A stretch of DNA of 5,401 nucleotides, taken from an uncultured Collinsella sp. (GTDB lineage Bacteria > Actinomycetota > Coriobacteriia > Coriobacteriales > Coriobacteriaceae). The position numbers and the translations under genes were made by a program. A model generated the notes under the pieces. That model worked only from the letters and a program-made list of their open reading frames with translations, was not told the origin of the DNA and did not search any database. The first letter of the stretch is position 1. Each line of letters opens with the position of its first letter. Where the stretch lies: contig CATXML010000100.1 in assembly GCA_958372035.1 (NCBI GenBank), positions 1 through 5,401 of the forward strand. Direction: 5' to 3'. This document shows positions 1 through 5,370 of the stretch, piece after piece.

Positions 1-285
1 CGCCCTAAGTTCCATAGGCAGGCCCGCTCTTCACAAATTCTGAACCCTATTTTTTAACTATTTCGGCACTTTCCCGACACGTGATTTGTGTTCGGATGGC
101 GATACATCGATACCAAATGTGCAGCAATTGAGTATTTCTATGCTATAGCCGAGCTGCGAAAACTTTTATTTAGGGCGTATCAACCCATAATCGCGTCAAG
201 CTTTTGGACAGCATTTGGTTAGACCGCTAAAACGGCTTTCCCACTCAGCGCCATCAACACGGCATTAGCTGACACGATATATACC
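1..285. other. gene-free stretch upstream of the hypothetical nuclease-like gene
   Basis: I see no credible coding region here on either strand, and the stretch is AT-rich compared with the metal genes downstream. A weak promoter candidate for the following gene is TTGGAC (204-209), an 18-base spacer and TAAAAC (228-233). The octamer CGCCCTAA at 1-8 is matched by its reverse complement TTAGGGCG at 170-177; because the first copy lies on the window edge I cannot tell whether the match extends. Any preceding gene ends outside the window. Confidence 0.5.
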
Positions 286-1476
286 ATGAGTATCGTATTG
301 TCACATACCACTGCAAAAGCGGTCTACCAAGCCGCGCATTTGCTGTCTGCGAAAGACATCGAGTCCTGCAGCTCTGCCGCAATTTACGAATCATGCCCCA
401 GCGGAGCACTCCTCGACGCAGCCGCAGAATTGCTCGCCAAACATGATGTTGCCCTCGACGCAAACGATTCCCTCGAGGTAATGGTGTTTGATCGCAGGAA
501 CGCGCGCTACGCGATGGACTGTCGATGCCACGTTTCGTCAAAGCGATTCTCATGCTCGCGTTTTATAGAGCTAGAAGATGACATCTACATTGTTGGCGTT
601 GAGCTTTGTGCACTTCAGGCCTCCACCTATCTCCCTTTTCGCGAACTAGTGGAGTACTACTTTGAACTGTGCGGCGCTTATTCCCTAGGAACCGGCTCTT
701 CCACCTCCTATACCGAGCGTTTCGCGCTTACCTCGACCGAGAGGCTAAAGCAGTTCTTTAATTCCATTACCAGATGCGACGGTTTGGCCCTTGCCCGAAA
801 GGCGATTCAATGTGTACGCGATGGATGCCGGTCTCCCATGGAAACGGCCTTTGCCATGATGCTTACGTTGCCCAAAAGCGAAGGAGGGCTTGGCATTAAA
901 GGAATTGAGACCGACTACGAGGTGAAGGTCACCGCCGCCGCAAAAAATCTCACGAGACGCAAAAAGTTCTTTATGGATGCATATCTGAAGAAATCTCGAA
1001 CAGATATTGAATACAACGGTTTTTATCACGACGCGGAAGAAGACCGCGCCATCGACGAAGAACGCAAGAACGCACTTGCGTCCATGGGCTACGGAATCAT
1101 CACCGTCAGCCGTTATTCCTTTATGCATGCCAGCTCTTTCGTTAGGGTCATGGAGGCAATCCAACGAAAAGAAGGTATACGCCCCTCGCGTCTGCCAAAA
1201 GACTTTCGAATCACGCAAGAGGACCTGAGACTGTTTGTGCTCAGACGGTTTATTGAGGAGAAGAAACGAATCCAGGAGGAGCTTCGCCAGGATTCCGAAG
1301 AGCGTCAACGAATCGACCTCGAAAAAGCAATGCTCGAAGGCATCACATTGGACGATCCGACGATTAACGAGGCTCCGGCAATCGATGACATGCAGACTGC
1401 CGAACCCGACAGCCCATCACTCAACCAAACGAGCAGCTTCACGCCCGAGGGCAGGGTCTTCGGGGCCGGAAACTAG
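286..1476 (+). CDS. hypothetical protein with PD-(D/E)XK / DUF559-like nuclease-type domain
   Basis: Function is not established. The 396-aa protein has no signal peptide or membrane segment. Residues 1-180 form a domain I cannot name, opening with VLSHTTA and containing FELCGAYSL near 130-140. A helix with SPMETAFAMML (about 183-193) precedes a segment resembling DUF559/Vsr-type nucleases: D231, then TDIEYNG (239-245), H248, D257 and R260, then the hydrophobic strand of YGIITVS. D231 and E242 fit two PD-(D/E)XK positions, but the usual Asp of EYDG is Asn244, so activity is uncertain. Residues 312-350 are a charged, probably coiled-coil helix, followed by an acidic, disordered-looking tail. 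From memory, similar proteins recur in Coriobacteriia genomes. No Shine-Dalgarno precedes the ATG at 286; I keep this start because the VLSHTTA opening seems to belong to the family. It stands alone, with no partner antitoxin, methylase or recombinase in view. Confidence 0.8.
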   Translation: MSIVLSHTTAKAVYQAAHLLSAKDIESCSSAAIYESCPSGALLDAAAELLAKHDVALDANDSLEVMVFDRRNARYAMDCRCHVSSKRFSCSRFIELEDDIYIVGVELCALQASTYLPFRELVEYYFELCGAYSLGTGSSTSYTERFALTSTERLKQFFNSITRCDGLALARKAIQCVRDGCRSPMETAFAMMLTLPKSEGGLGIKGIETDYEVKVTAAAKNLTRRKKFFMDAYLKKSRTDIEYNGFYHDAEEDRAIDEERKNALASMGYGIITVSRYSFMHASSFVRVMEAIQRKEGIRPSRLPKDFRITQEDLRLFVLRRFIEEKKRIQEELRQDSEERQRIDLEKAMLEGITLDDPTINEAPAIDDMQTAEPDSPSLNQTSSFTPEGRVFGAGN

Positions 1477-1820
1477 GCTGACTAACAAGGTGGGTACCCT
1501 AGCGACGTGCACAATTGCGAGTATTCAGCAGAGCCGGGTGTCCATTACCCTCGAGTGGATCCAAAAGTGAAGCGAAATCACTCTTGCGTGAGAACGTTAG
1601 GCAACATTTGAGGAAAAACTCATCGGTTTACCACCCTAAGATAGCTTTTTAGCTGCATTATTTGGCCTGCGATAAATTAACGGACCCCCTATCGTTGCAG
1701 AATACTCCAATTTTTGCACGGCGCAGGGGCACCCACCCCGGCATCACTTATCAAAACCGCTTAGTCCGGGATCTCGTCCGCTTTCCTCATCATTTTGTAC
1801 GACGGATTGCCTAAACGATA
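1477..1820. other. gene-free spacer between the hypothetical gene and the metal locus
   Basis: No open frame here has a convincing start, ribosome site and codon use. It contains only weak structure: a 5-bp hairpin AGTGA/TCACT (1566-1570 with 1578-1582) and the perfect octamer palindrome GGGTACCC near 1494-1501. I see no clear rho-independent terminator for the upstream gene. Base composition is AT-rich up to the start of the metal locus. Confidence 0.5.
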
Positions 1821-1848
1821 TTGACATATGAACATGCGCTCATATACT
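1821..1848 (+). promoter_or_regulatory. sigma-70-type promoter of the metal-efflux locus
   Basis: The -35 box TTGACA (1821-1826) matches the consensus exactly. A 16-base spacer separates it from a -10 box TATACT (1843-1848), which is five of six to consensus. Transcription should start near 1855, giving a leader of about 40 bases before the repressor ATG at 1895. The upstream operator fills the spacer and overlaps the -10, so a bound repressor would block RNA polymerase directly. Confidence 0.85.
1826..1845. promoter_or_regulatory. SmtB/ArsR-type operator O1
   Basis: The 20-base site ATATGAACATGCGCTCATAT has the imperfect dyad ATATGA-nC-nnnn-Gn-TCATAT, which is the form bound by ArsR/SmtB-family zinc sensors such as SmtB, CzrA and NmtR. 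It occupies the promoter spacer from the last base of the -35 box to the first bases of the -10. The repressor encoded at 1895-2260 is the obvious ligand, giving autorepression relieved by metal. Binding is inferred from position and motif. Confidence 0.85.
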
Positions 1849-1860
1849 CGGAAGTAAGTT

Positions 1861-1880
1861 ATATGAGCGCATGTTCATAT
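1861..1880. promoter_or_regulatory. SmtB/ArsR-type operator O2, exact inverted copy of O1
   Basis: ATATGAGCGCATGTTCATAT is the exact reverse complement of O1 and lies 15 bases beyond it, between the predicted transcription start and the ribosome-binding site AAGGA (1883-1887). Dyad centres are 35 bases apart, about 3.3 helical turns. Because O1 lies mostly upstream of the predicted start, the pair cannot form an RNA hairpin in the normal transcript. It more likely acts as DNA for two repressor dimers. Confidence 0.85.
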
Positions 1881-1894
1881 GAAAGGATATTGCA

Positions 1895-2260
1895 ATGAGC
1901 ATCCGCGTTGATGAAACGAAGCCCGACATCGAGGCCACCGAACCCTCGATCCCCACTACCTGCTCGCCCGAGGACCTTCCCGACGAGGAACTTCTCTACG
2001 ACCTCGCCGACCTGTTCAAGGTCTTCAGCGATACCACGCGCATCAAGATTCTCTATGCCCTCATGGGCCGTGAGCTCTGCGTGGCCGACATCGCCGAAGC
2101 GACCGCAACCTCGCAGTCTGCGGTGTCGCACCAGCTGCGCACGCTTAAGCAGTCGCACCTGGTCAAGTTCCGCCGCGACGGCCGCAACATCCTCTACTCG
2201 CTTGCCGACGATCACGTCTACACCATGCTCAACCAGGGCATGAGCCATATCTGCGAATAG
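1895..2260 (+). CDS. ArsR/SmtB-family metal-responsive repressor, zinc-sensor type
   Basis: This is a 121-aa winged-helix transcription factor that should repress the efflux locus until metal binds. Its core closely resembles cyanobacterial SmtB: FKVFSDTTRIKILYAL (41-56), ELCVADIAEAT (60-70), recognition helix SQSAVSHQLRTL (73-84), and a wing at about 91-103. The C-terminal helix carries D105-x-H107 and, ten residues later, H118-x-x-E121. This is the inter-subunit alpha-5 zinc site of SmtB. C62 sits where SmtB has its alpha-3 Cys, and C23 in the acidic N-terminal arm could supply a second, alpha-3N-type site as in CadC. Zinc is therefore the likeliest inducer, with cadmium, lead or cobalt possible. 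The ATG follows AAGGA with a 7-base gap. It is first in the locus and is flanked by operators matching its family. Confidence 0.93.
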   Translation: MSIRVDETKPDIEATEPSIPTTCSPEDLPDEELLYDLADLFKVFSDTTRIKILYALMGRELCVADIAEATATSQSAVSHQLRTLKQSHLVKFRRDGRNILYSLADDHVYTMLNQGMSHICE

Positions 2261-2280
2261 CAACCAACCACGGTACCAGT

Positions 2281-2300
2281 GCGGCCTGCACCCAAGCCGC
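2281..2300 (+). other. short hairpin in the repressor-HMA gap
   Basis: GCGGCCTG (2281-2288) can pair with CAAGCCGC (2293-2300) around a CACC loop, with one C-A mismatch. No T-run follows, so it is not a standard terminator. It lies 20 bases after the repressor stop and ahead of the HMA gene's ribosome site (AAGGA, 2311-2315). It could affect mRNA stability, or be incidental in GC-rich DNA. Confidence 0.35.
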
Positions 2301-2322
2301 AAAACAGGGAAAGGAACCCGCC

Positions 2323-2541
2323 ATGAAAAAGCAGTTTAAACTCGACGAGATCGACTGCGCCAACTGCGCGCGCGAGCTTCAGGACGAACTTGCCAAGCTC
2401 GAGGGCGTCAAATCCGTGTCCGTCAACTTTATGACCCAGAAGCTGACGCTCGAGGCCGATGACGCCGAATTCGACGAAGTACTCAACCGCGTCGTTGAGT
2501 TCACCGCCGACGCCGAGCCGGACTGCGAGATCATTCTCTAA
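2323..2541 (+). CDS. stand-alone HMA-domain metal-binding protein (metallochaperone-like)
   Basis: The 72-aa protein is a single heavy-metal-associated (HMA, ferredoxin-like) domain, similar in size to CopZ/Atx1 chaperones. The metal loop is IDCANCAREL with Cys12 and Cys15 as the CxxC ligands. D11 just before Cys12 recalls the HMA domains of zinc/cadmium pumps more than CopZ-type copper chaperones. The rest follows the expected beta-alpha-beta pattern, with LEGVKSVSVNF at 26-36 and a predicted strand LTLEADD after it. AAGGA (2311-2315) lies 7 bases before the ATG. It is 62 bases after the repressor and 100 bases before the ATPase, which lacks its own HMA domain. I infer that it binds the same metal and delivers it to, or regulates, that pump; it may instead simply buffer metal in the cytosol. 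Confidence 0.9.
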   Translation: MKKQFKLDEIDCANCARELQDELAKLEGVKSVSVNFMTQKLTLEADDAEFDEVLNRVVEFTADAEPDCEIIL

Positions 2542-2562
2542 CCCGCGCATACGTTGACCTGT

Positions 2563-2586
2563 AAGGCCGCGCTTGCCGCGGCCTTT
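2563..2586 (+). terminator. GC-rich hairpin after the HMA gene, possible terminator or attenuator
   Basis: AAGGCCGCG (2563-2571) pairs perfectly with CGCGGCCTT (2577-2585) around a five-base loop, CTTGC. Only three Ts in a row follow (2584-2586, then GCTCG), so any termination would be weak or partial. It starts 22 bases after the HMA stop and precedes the third operator. It could lower read-through into the ATPase gene or protect the 3' end of the upstream mRNA. Confidence 0.55.
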
Positions 2587-2602
2587 GCTCGCGAAATTAT
2601 AT
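2573..2602 (+). promoter_or_regulatory. candidate internal promoter for the ATPase gene
   Basis: TTGCCG (2573-2578) and TTATAT (2597-2602), 18 bases apart, form a plausible but imperfect -35/-10 pair. The -10 overlaps the start of operator O3. The idea is supported mainly by that operator, which would have little purpose if the ATPase were transcribed only from the promoter at 1821. The -35 lies inside the hairpin stem-loop, and the match is modest. Confidence 0.35.
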
Positions 2603-2618
2603 GAGCAAGTGTTCATAC
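2599..2618. promoter_or_regulatory. SmtB/ArsR-type operator O3 upstream of the ATPase
   Basis: ATATGAGCAAGTGTTCATAC matches operator O2 at 16 of 20 positions, in the same orientation, with both outer half-sites (TATGAGC and GTTCATA) kept and only the centre and last base changed. It lies 23 bases before the ATPase ATG and directly upstream of the ribosome site GGAGG (2628-2632). The same repressor should bind it, either blocking an internal promoter or acting as a roadblock to read-through transcription. Confidence 0.8.
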
Positions 2619-2641
2619 ACTCAAATGGGAGGATACGAGTC

Positions 2642-4594
2642 ATGGCCACCGCCGACCCCAAAAAGAAAAAGAAGAAGCGCAAGAAAAAAGAATCACTCGA
2701 GCATAAGTGCAACCGCATCCTGGTAGCGCTAGGCATCTTTGCGGTGGTGTACGCCCTCGATGAGCTCGGCATCCTCACCGCCGCATTCGGCACCCCGGGC
2801 GACATCTACGCCAGCTTCGCGCTGTTCCTCGTGCCGTTTTTGATTGCCGGCTACGACGTACTGCAAAAGGCATTCAATAACATCCGCCGCGGCAAGGCCT
2901 TCGACGAGAGTTTCCTTATGGCAGTCGCGACCATCGGCGCATTTGCCATGGTGCTCTTCCCCGACACCGACCCGCACATGGCCGAAGGCGCCGCCGTCAT
3001 GCTGTTCTACCAGGTCGGCGAGCTGTTCCAGGCATACGCCGTGGGCAAGAGCCGCAAGTCGATCAGTGCCATGATGGACATCGCGCCCGACTACGCTAAC
3101 GTCGAGCAGACCGACGGCACGCTCGAGCAGGTCTTCCCCGATGACATCACCGTCGGCACCGTCATCGTCGTCAAGCCCGGCGAGCGCGTGCCTATCGACG
3201 GCATCATCGTCGAGGGCGAAACCCAGCTCGACACCGCCGCGCTCACGGGCGAGTCGGTCCCCCGCCCCGCCAAGTCCGGCGACGATATCATCAGCGGCTG
3301 CATCAACATGACGGGCCTCATCCACGTGCGCACCACCAAGCCGTTTGGCGAGTCCACCGTCGCGCGCGTCCTGGAGCTCGTGGAGAATGCCAGCGAAAAG
3401 AAGGCGCACACCGAGAACTTCATCACGCGCTTTGCCCGCGTCTACACGCCCGCCGTCACCGGCGCGGCCGCGGTGCTCGCGCTTGGCGGCGGCCTGGTGA
3501 CTGGCGCTTGGTCCGACTGGATCCTGCGCGGCCTGACCTTCCTGGTCGTCAGTTGCCCGTGCGCGCTCGTGATCAGCGTGCCGCTGAGCTTCTTTGGCGG
3601 CATTGGCGGCGCGTCCAAGCTGGGCGTTCTCATCAAGGGTTCTAACTACCTCGAGGCGCTCGCCGACGTGGACACCGTCGTCTTTGACAAGACGGGCACC
3701 CTCACCAACGGCACGTTCTCGGTGGTCGCGGTGCACCCCGAGGCAGGCTATACCGAGCAATCGTTGCTTGAAGTCGCAGCCCTCGCCGAGTCATTCTCCG
3801 ACCACCCCATCGCGCAGTCGGTACGCAACGCCTTCCAGGGCGAGGTCGACCCCAAGCGCGTGAGCGACTCCGCCAACGACGCGGGCCATGGCGTGACAGC
3901 GACCATCGATGGCAAGCACGTCGTCGTCGGCAACGCCAAGATGCTTGCTGCGGCCGGTATCGACGCTCCCAATTGCGAGGTCGTCGGTACCATCCTCCAC
4001 GTGCTCGTGGACGGTGCGTATGCCGGCCACATCGTGATTGCAGACACCGTTAAGGCCGATGCCGAGCAGACGATCCGCGACCTGCACGCCGCCGGCGTCA
4101 AGCGCACCGTCATGCTCACGGGTGACCGCGAGGAAGTGGCTGCGTCCGTAGCCGAACAGTTGGGTCTCGACGAGTTCCATGCGCAGCTGCTGCCGGGCGA
4201 CAAAGTCGAGCGTGTTGAAGCGCTGCTCGCGGCCGAAAGCGGCAAGGGCAAGCTCGCTTTTGTGGGCGACGGCATCAATGATGCGCCCGTGCTTACGCGC
4301 GCAGATGTGGGCATTGCCATGGGCGCCATGGGGTCCGACGCCGCGATTGAGGCCGCCGACGTGGTGCTCATGGATGACAAACCGTCCAACATCTCCCGTG
4401 CGATCCGCGTAGCACGCAAGACCATGGCGATTGTTTGGCAGAACATCATCTTTGCGCTGGGTATTAAGCTGCTGATTTTGGTGCTGGCAGCGCTGGGCAT
4501 CGCCAACATGTGGCTTGCCGTCTTTGGCGACGTGGGCGTGGCGATCATCGCCATCCTGAACGCCATGCGCGCGATGGGTGTCAAGAACCTGTAG
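2642..4594 (+). CDS. cadA: P1B-type heavy-metal efflux ATPase (Zn/Cd/Pb, CadA/ZntA-like)
   Basis: This 650-aa integral membrane pump exports divalent soft metals at the cost of ATP. Predicted helices fall near 24-45, 53-77, 89-107, 113-134, 267-290, 295-320, 595-619 and 621-643. The actuator loop has TGES (202-205). The metal gate SCPCALVIS has C305-P306-C307. DKTGT carries the phosphorylated D349, the P1B-specific HP pair is at 388-389, and GDGINDAP starts at 542. K609 in helix 7 and D630 in helix 8 (FGDVG) fit the P1B-2 Zn/Cd/Pb class, not copper pumps. There is no N-terminal HMA domain; instead residues 7-16 are nearly all Lys/Arg. GGAGG (2628-2632) with a 9-base gap supports the ATG at 2642. 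A longer frame from TTG at 2573 would run through the hairpin and operator and is rejected. The HMA domain is supplied by the preceding gene. Confidence 0.95.
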   Translation: MATADPKKKKKKRKKKESLEHKCNRILVALGIFAVVYALDELGILTAAFGTPGDIYASFALFLVPFLIAGYDVLQKAFNNIRRGKAFDESFLMAVATIGAFAMVLFPDTDPHMAEGAAVMLFYQVGELFQAYAVGKSRKSISAMMDIAPDYANVEQTDGTLEQVFPDDITVGTVIVVKPGERVPIDGIIVEGETQLDTAALTGESVPRPAKSGDDIISGCINMTGLIHVRTTKPFGESTVARVLELVENASEKKAHTENFITRFARVYTPAVTGAAAVLALGGGLVTGAWSDWILRGLTFLVVSCPCALVISVPLSFFGGIGGASKLGVLIKGSNYLEALADVDTVVFDKTGTLTNGTFSVVAVHPEAGYTEQSLLEVAALAESFSDHPIAQSVRNAFQGEVDPKRVSDSANDAGHGVTATIDGKHVVVGNAKMLAAAGIDAPNCEVVGTILHVLVDGAYAGHIVIADTVKADAEQTIRDLHAAGVKRTVMLTGDREEVAASVAEQLGLDEFHAQLLPGDKVERVEALLAAESGKGKLAFVGDGINDAPVLTRADVGIAMGAMGSDAAIEAADVVLMDDKPSNISRAIRVARKTMAIVWQNIIFALGIKLLILVLAALGIANMWLAVFGDVGVAIIAILNAMRAMGVKNL

Positions 4595-4601
4595 CGCCTG
4601 T

Positions 4602-4620
4602 GGTCCCTCCGGCCGGGACC
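4602..4620 (+). terminator. hairpin just after the ATPase stop, possible terminator
   Basis: GGTCCC (4602-4607) pairs with GGGACC (4615-4620) around a seven-base loop, beginning 7 bases after the stop codon. It is followed by GGGCTTGGTTTT, which has a T-rich end but not an immediate T-run. It shares bases with the left arm of the 129-bp palindrome, so the two structures exclude each other in RNA. Termination of the ATPase transcript here is plausible, not certain. Confidence 0.4.
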
Positions 4621-4739
4621 GGGCTTGGTTTTGAAAACGTCCTCGACCAATGAAGTGCCCCCGTTCTGCTCCTTCGGAGCTACGAACGGGGGCACTTCTG
4701 GTCTGCGGAATGTTTTCAAAACCAAGCCCGGTCCCGGCC
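4611..4739. repeat. 129-bp nested palindrome between convergent genes, MITE/REPIN-like
   Basis: The outer arms, 4611-4638 and 4712-4739, are perfect 28-bp inverted repeats. Each arm contains its own small palindrome (GTTTTGAAAAC). Inside lies a second perfect inverted repeat, 4652-4666 with 4684-4698 (GAAGTGCCCCCGTTC), extended by GACCA/TGGTC (4645-4649 with 4699-4703) past a 2-base bulge. At the centre is a third stem, GCTCC/GGAGC (4668-4672 with 4676-4680). The whole could fold into one long hairpin on either strand. It contains no gene, and I see no clear target-site duplication (flanks CCCTCC and TGCGAT). It lies between two genes that converge, so it may act as a bidirectional terminator. 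The perfection of the arms also fits a recently moved non-autonomous element. Confidence 0.8.
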
Positions 4740-4836
4740 TGCGATGACGTTGCTGGTGGTTCTTGGGCATCGCTTGCTGGCGGGGTTCCTTGGCTGAGTT
4801 AGACTTGGTTGGTAGGGCCTCCTGTCCCGGTCGCTG

Positions 4837-4855
4837 GTTCGCGCTTTGCGCGAAC
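4837..4855 (-). terminator. perfect 8-bp hairpin downstream of the DtxR-family gene
   Basis: GTTCGCGC (4837-4844) pairs perfectly with GCGCGAAC (4848-4855) around TTT. Read on the minus strand it begins 20 bases past the regulator's TAA stop (4878-4876). No T-run follows on that strand, so it is either a weak or Rho-assisted terminator or a 3'-end stabilising stem. It is separate from the larger palindrome at 4611-4739. Confidence 0.45.
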
Positions 4856-4875
4856 GGCGCGCTACTGGGGGAACG

Positions 4876-5265
4876 TTAGTCGGTCATTGTTGGGGCCGAT
4901 GTGCCGTCCCGGCCCAGCATTGCCCTTAGCTTCTCAAAGCTCTCCTCGCTCAGGCAGTGCTCCATGTGACACCCCTCTTGTGAGGCAACCTCTTCCGAAA
5001 CGCCTGCGTCCTCGAGCAGCCCAACAAAAAAGCAATGGCGCTCCCACATATGGCGAGCGACCTCCAGGCCACGCTCCGTCAGATGAACGTCGCGTTTACC
5101 CATTTCGACATAGCCGTTGTTCTCCAGCGTCGCCATGGCTTTAGAGACGCTCGCCTTGGTCACACCCAGGTATTCAGAGACGTCGATTGAGCGCACCGTG
5201 TCTTGGCGCTGCGACAGAACGTAGATCGATTCGAGATAGTCTTCTCCAGATTCACGTAGGGCCAT
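4876..5265 (-). CDS. DtxR/MntR-family metal-dependent transcriptional regulator
   Basis: This 129-aa regulator should bind DNA when loaded with manganese or iron and repress metal-uptake genes. Residues 1-70 form the winged helix: SGEDYLESIYVL (6-17), recognition helix around TKASVSKAMATLENNGYV (36-53), and a wing ending HLTERG. The dimerisation region contains ERHCFF (75-80) and C99-x-x-E102-H103. Aligned with MntR, the ligands are D9, E12, H77, E102 and H103. Position 99, Glu in MntR, is Cys here as in DtxR/IdeR, so the site is a mix and the metal cannot be assigned confidently. There is no C-terminal SH3-like domain, which makes it MntR-sized. AAAGG six to seven bases upstream supports the ATG at 5265. 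It converges on the ATPase gene and appears to be transcribed alone. Confidence 0.92.
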   Translation of the reverse strand: MALRESGEDYLESIYVLSQRQDTVRSIDVSEYLGVTKASVSKAMATLENNGYVEMGKRDVHLTERGLEVARHMWERHCFFVGLLEDAGVSEEVASQEGCHMEHCLSEESFEKLRAMLGRDGTSAPTMTD

Positions 5266-5290
5266 GGGCCGCCTTTCGCGATGATTGCTA

Positions 5291-5370
5291 GTTAGCCTTC
5301 TGATACTTTCCTTGGCTTACTTTACCGCAAAAGTTGACCATGTCTTACTGCATTGACCAAAAAGTTAGCC
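5291..5370. promoter_or_regulatory. upstream region of the DtxR-family gene: weak promoter and repeated heptamers
   Basis: Read on the minus strand, AAGACA (5346-5341) and TAAAGT (5324-5319), 16 bases apart, form a modest promoter for the regulator gene. On the plus strand four related heptamers occur: GTTAGCC (5291-5297), GTTGACC (5333-5339), ATTGACC (5352-5358) and GTTAGCC (5364-5370). GTTAGCC resembles one half of a DtxR/IdeR box (GGTTAGSCTAACC), and the second heptamer lies in the promoter spacer. Autoregulation is a reasonable guess, but no full palindrome is present. A divergent target gene could begin beyond the window. Confidence 0.4.

Noticed and set aside
745..1308. Minus-strand frame inside the hypothetical gene
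   Set aside because: No recognisable domain or ribosome site; the plus-strand frame has family features across its length.
1490..1506. GGTGGGTACC-like string as a T-box riboswitch
   Set aside because: It only loosely resembles the T-box sequence; no specifier stem, antiterminator or terminator pair is visible, and no aminoacyl or amino-acid gene follows.
1826..1880. O1-O2 inverted repeat as an RNA hairpin or attenuator
   Set aside because: The predicted transcript starts near 1855, so O1 is not in the RNA; the pair is better read as two DNA-binding sites.
2573..2641. Longer ATPase starting at TTG 2573
   Set aside because: It would translate the hairpin and operator O3, and it lacks a good ribosome site; GGAGG at 2628-2632 points to ATG 2642.
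2660..2690. A-rich tract in the ATPase as a programmed frameshift site
   Set aside because: The AAAAAAG run is not in the X-XXY-YYZ reading register, and the frame is intact through the whole pump.
2729..3760. Long minus-strand open frame opposite the ATPase
   Set aside because: It is a shadow produced by the high-GC codon pattern of the real gene; it has no domain and no ribosome site.
3748..4770. Second long minus-strand open frame, running through the palindrome
   Set aside because: Low-complexity Ser/Ala/Pro-rich translation typical of an antisense shadow of a GC-rich gene, and it overlaps the well-supported ATPase.
4809..5144. Plus-strand frame over the DtxR-family gene
   Set aside because: Arg/Pro-rich shadow with no domain, opposite a clearly recognisable regulator.
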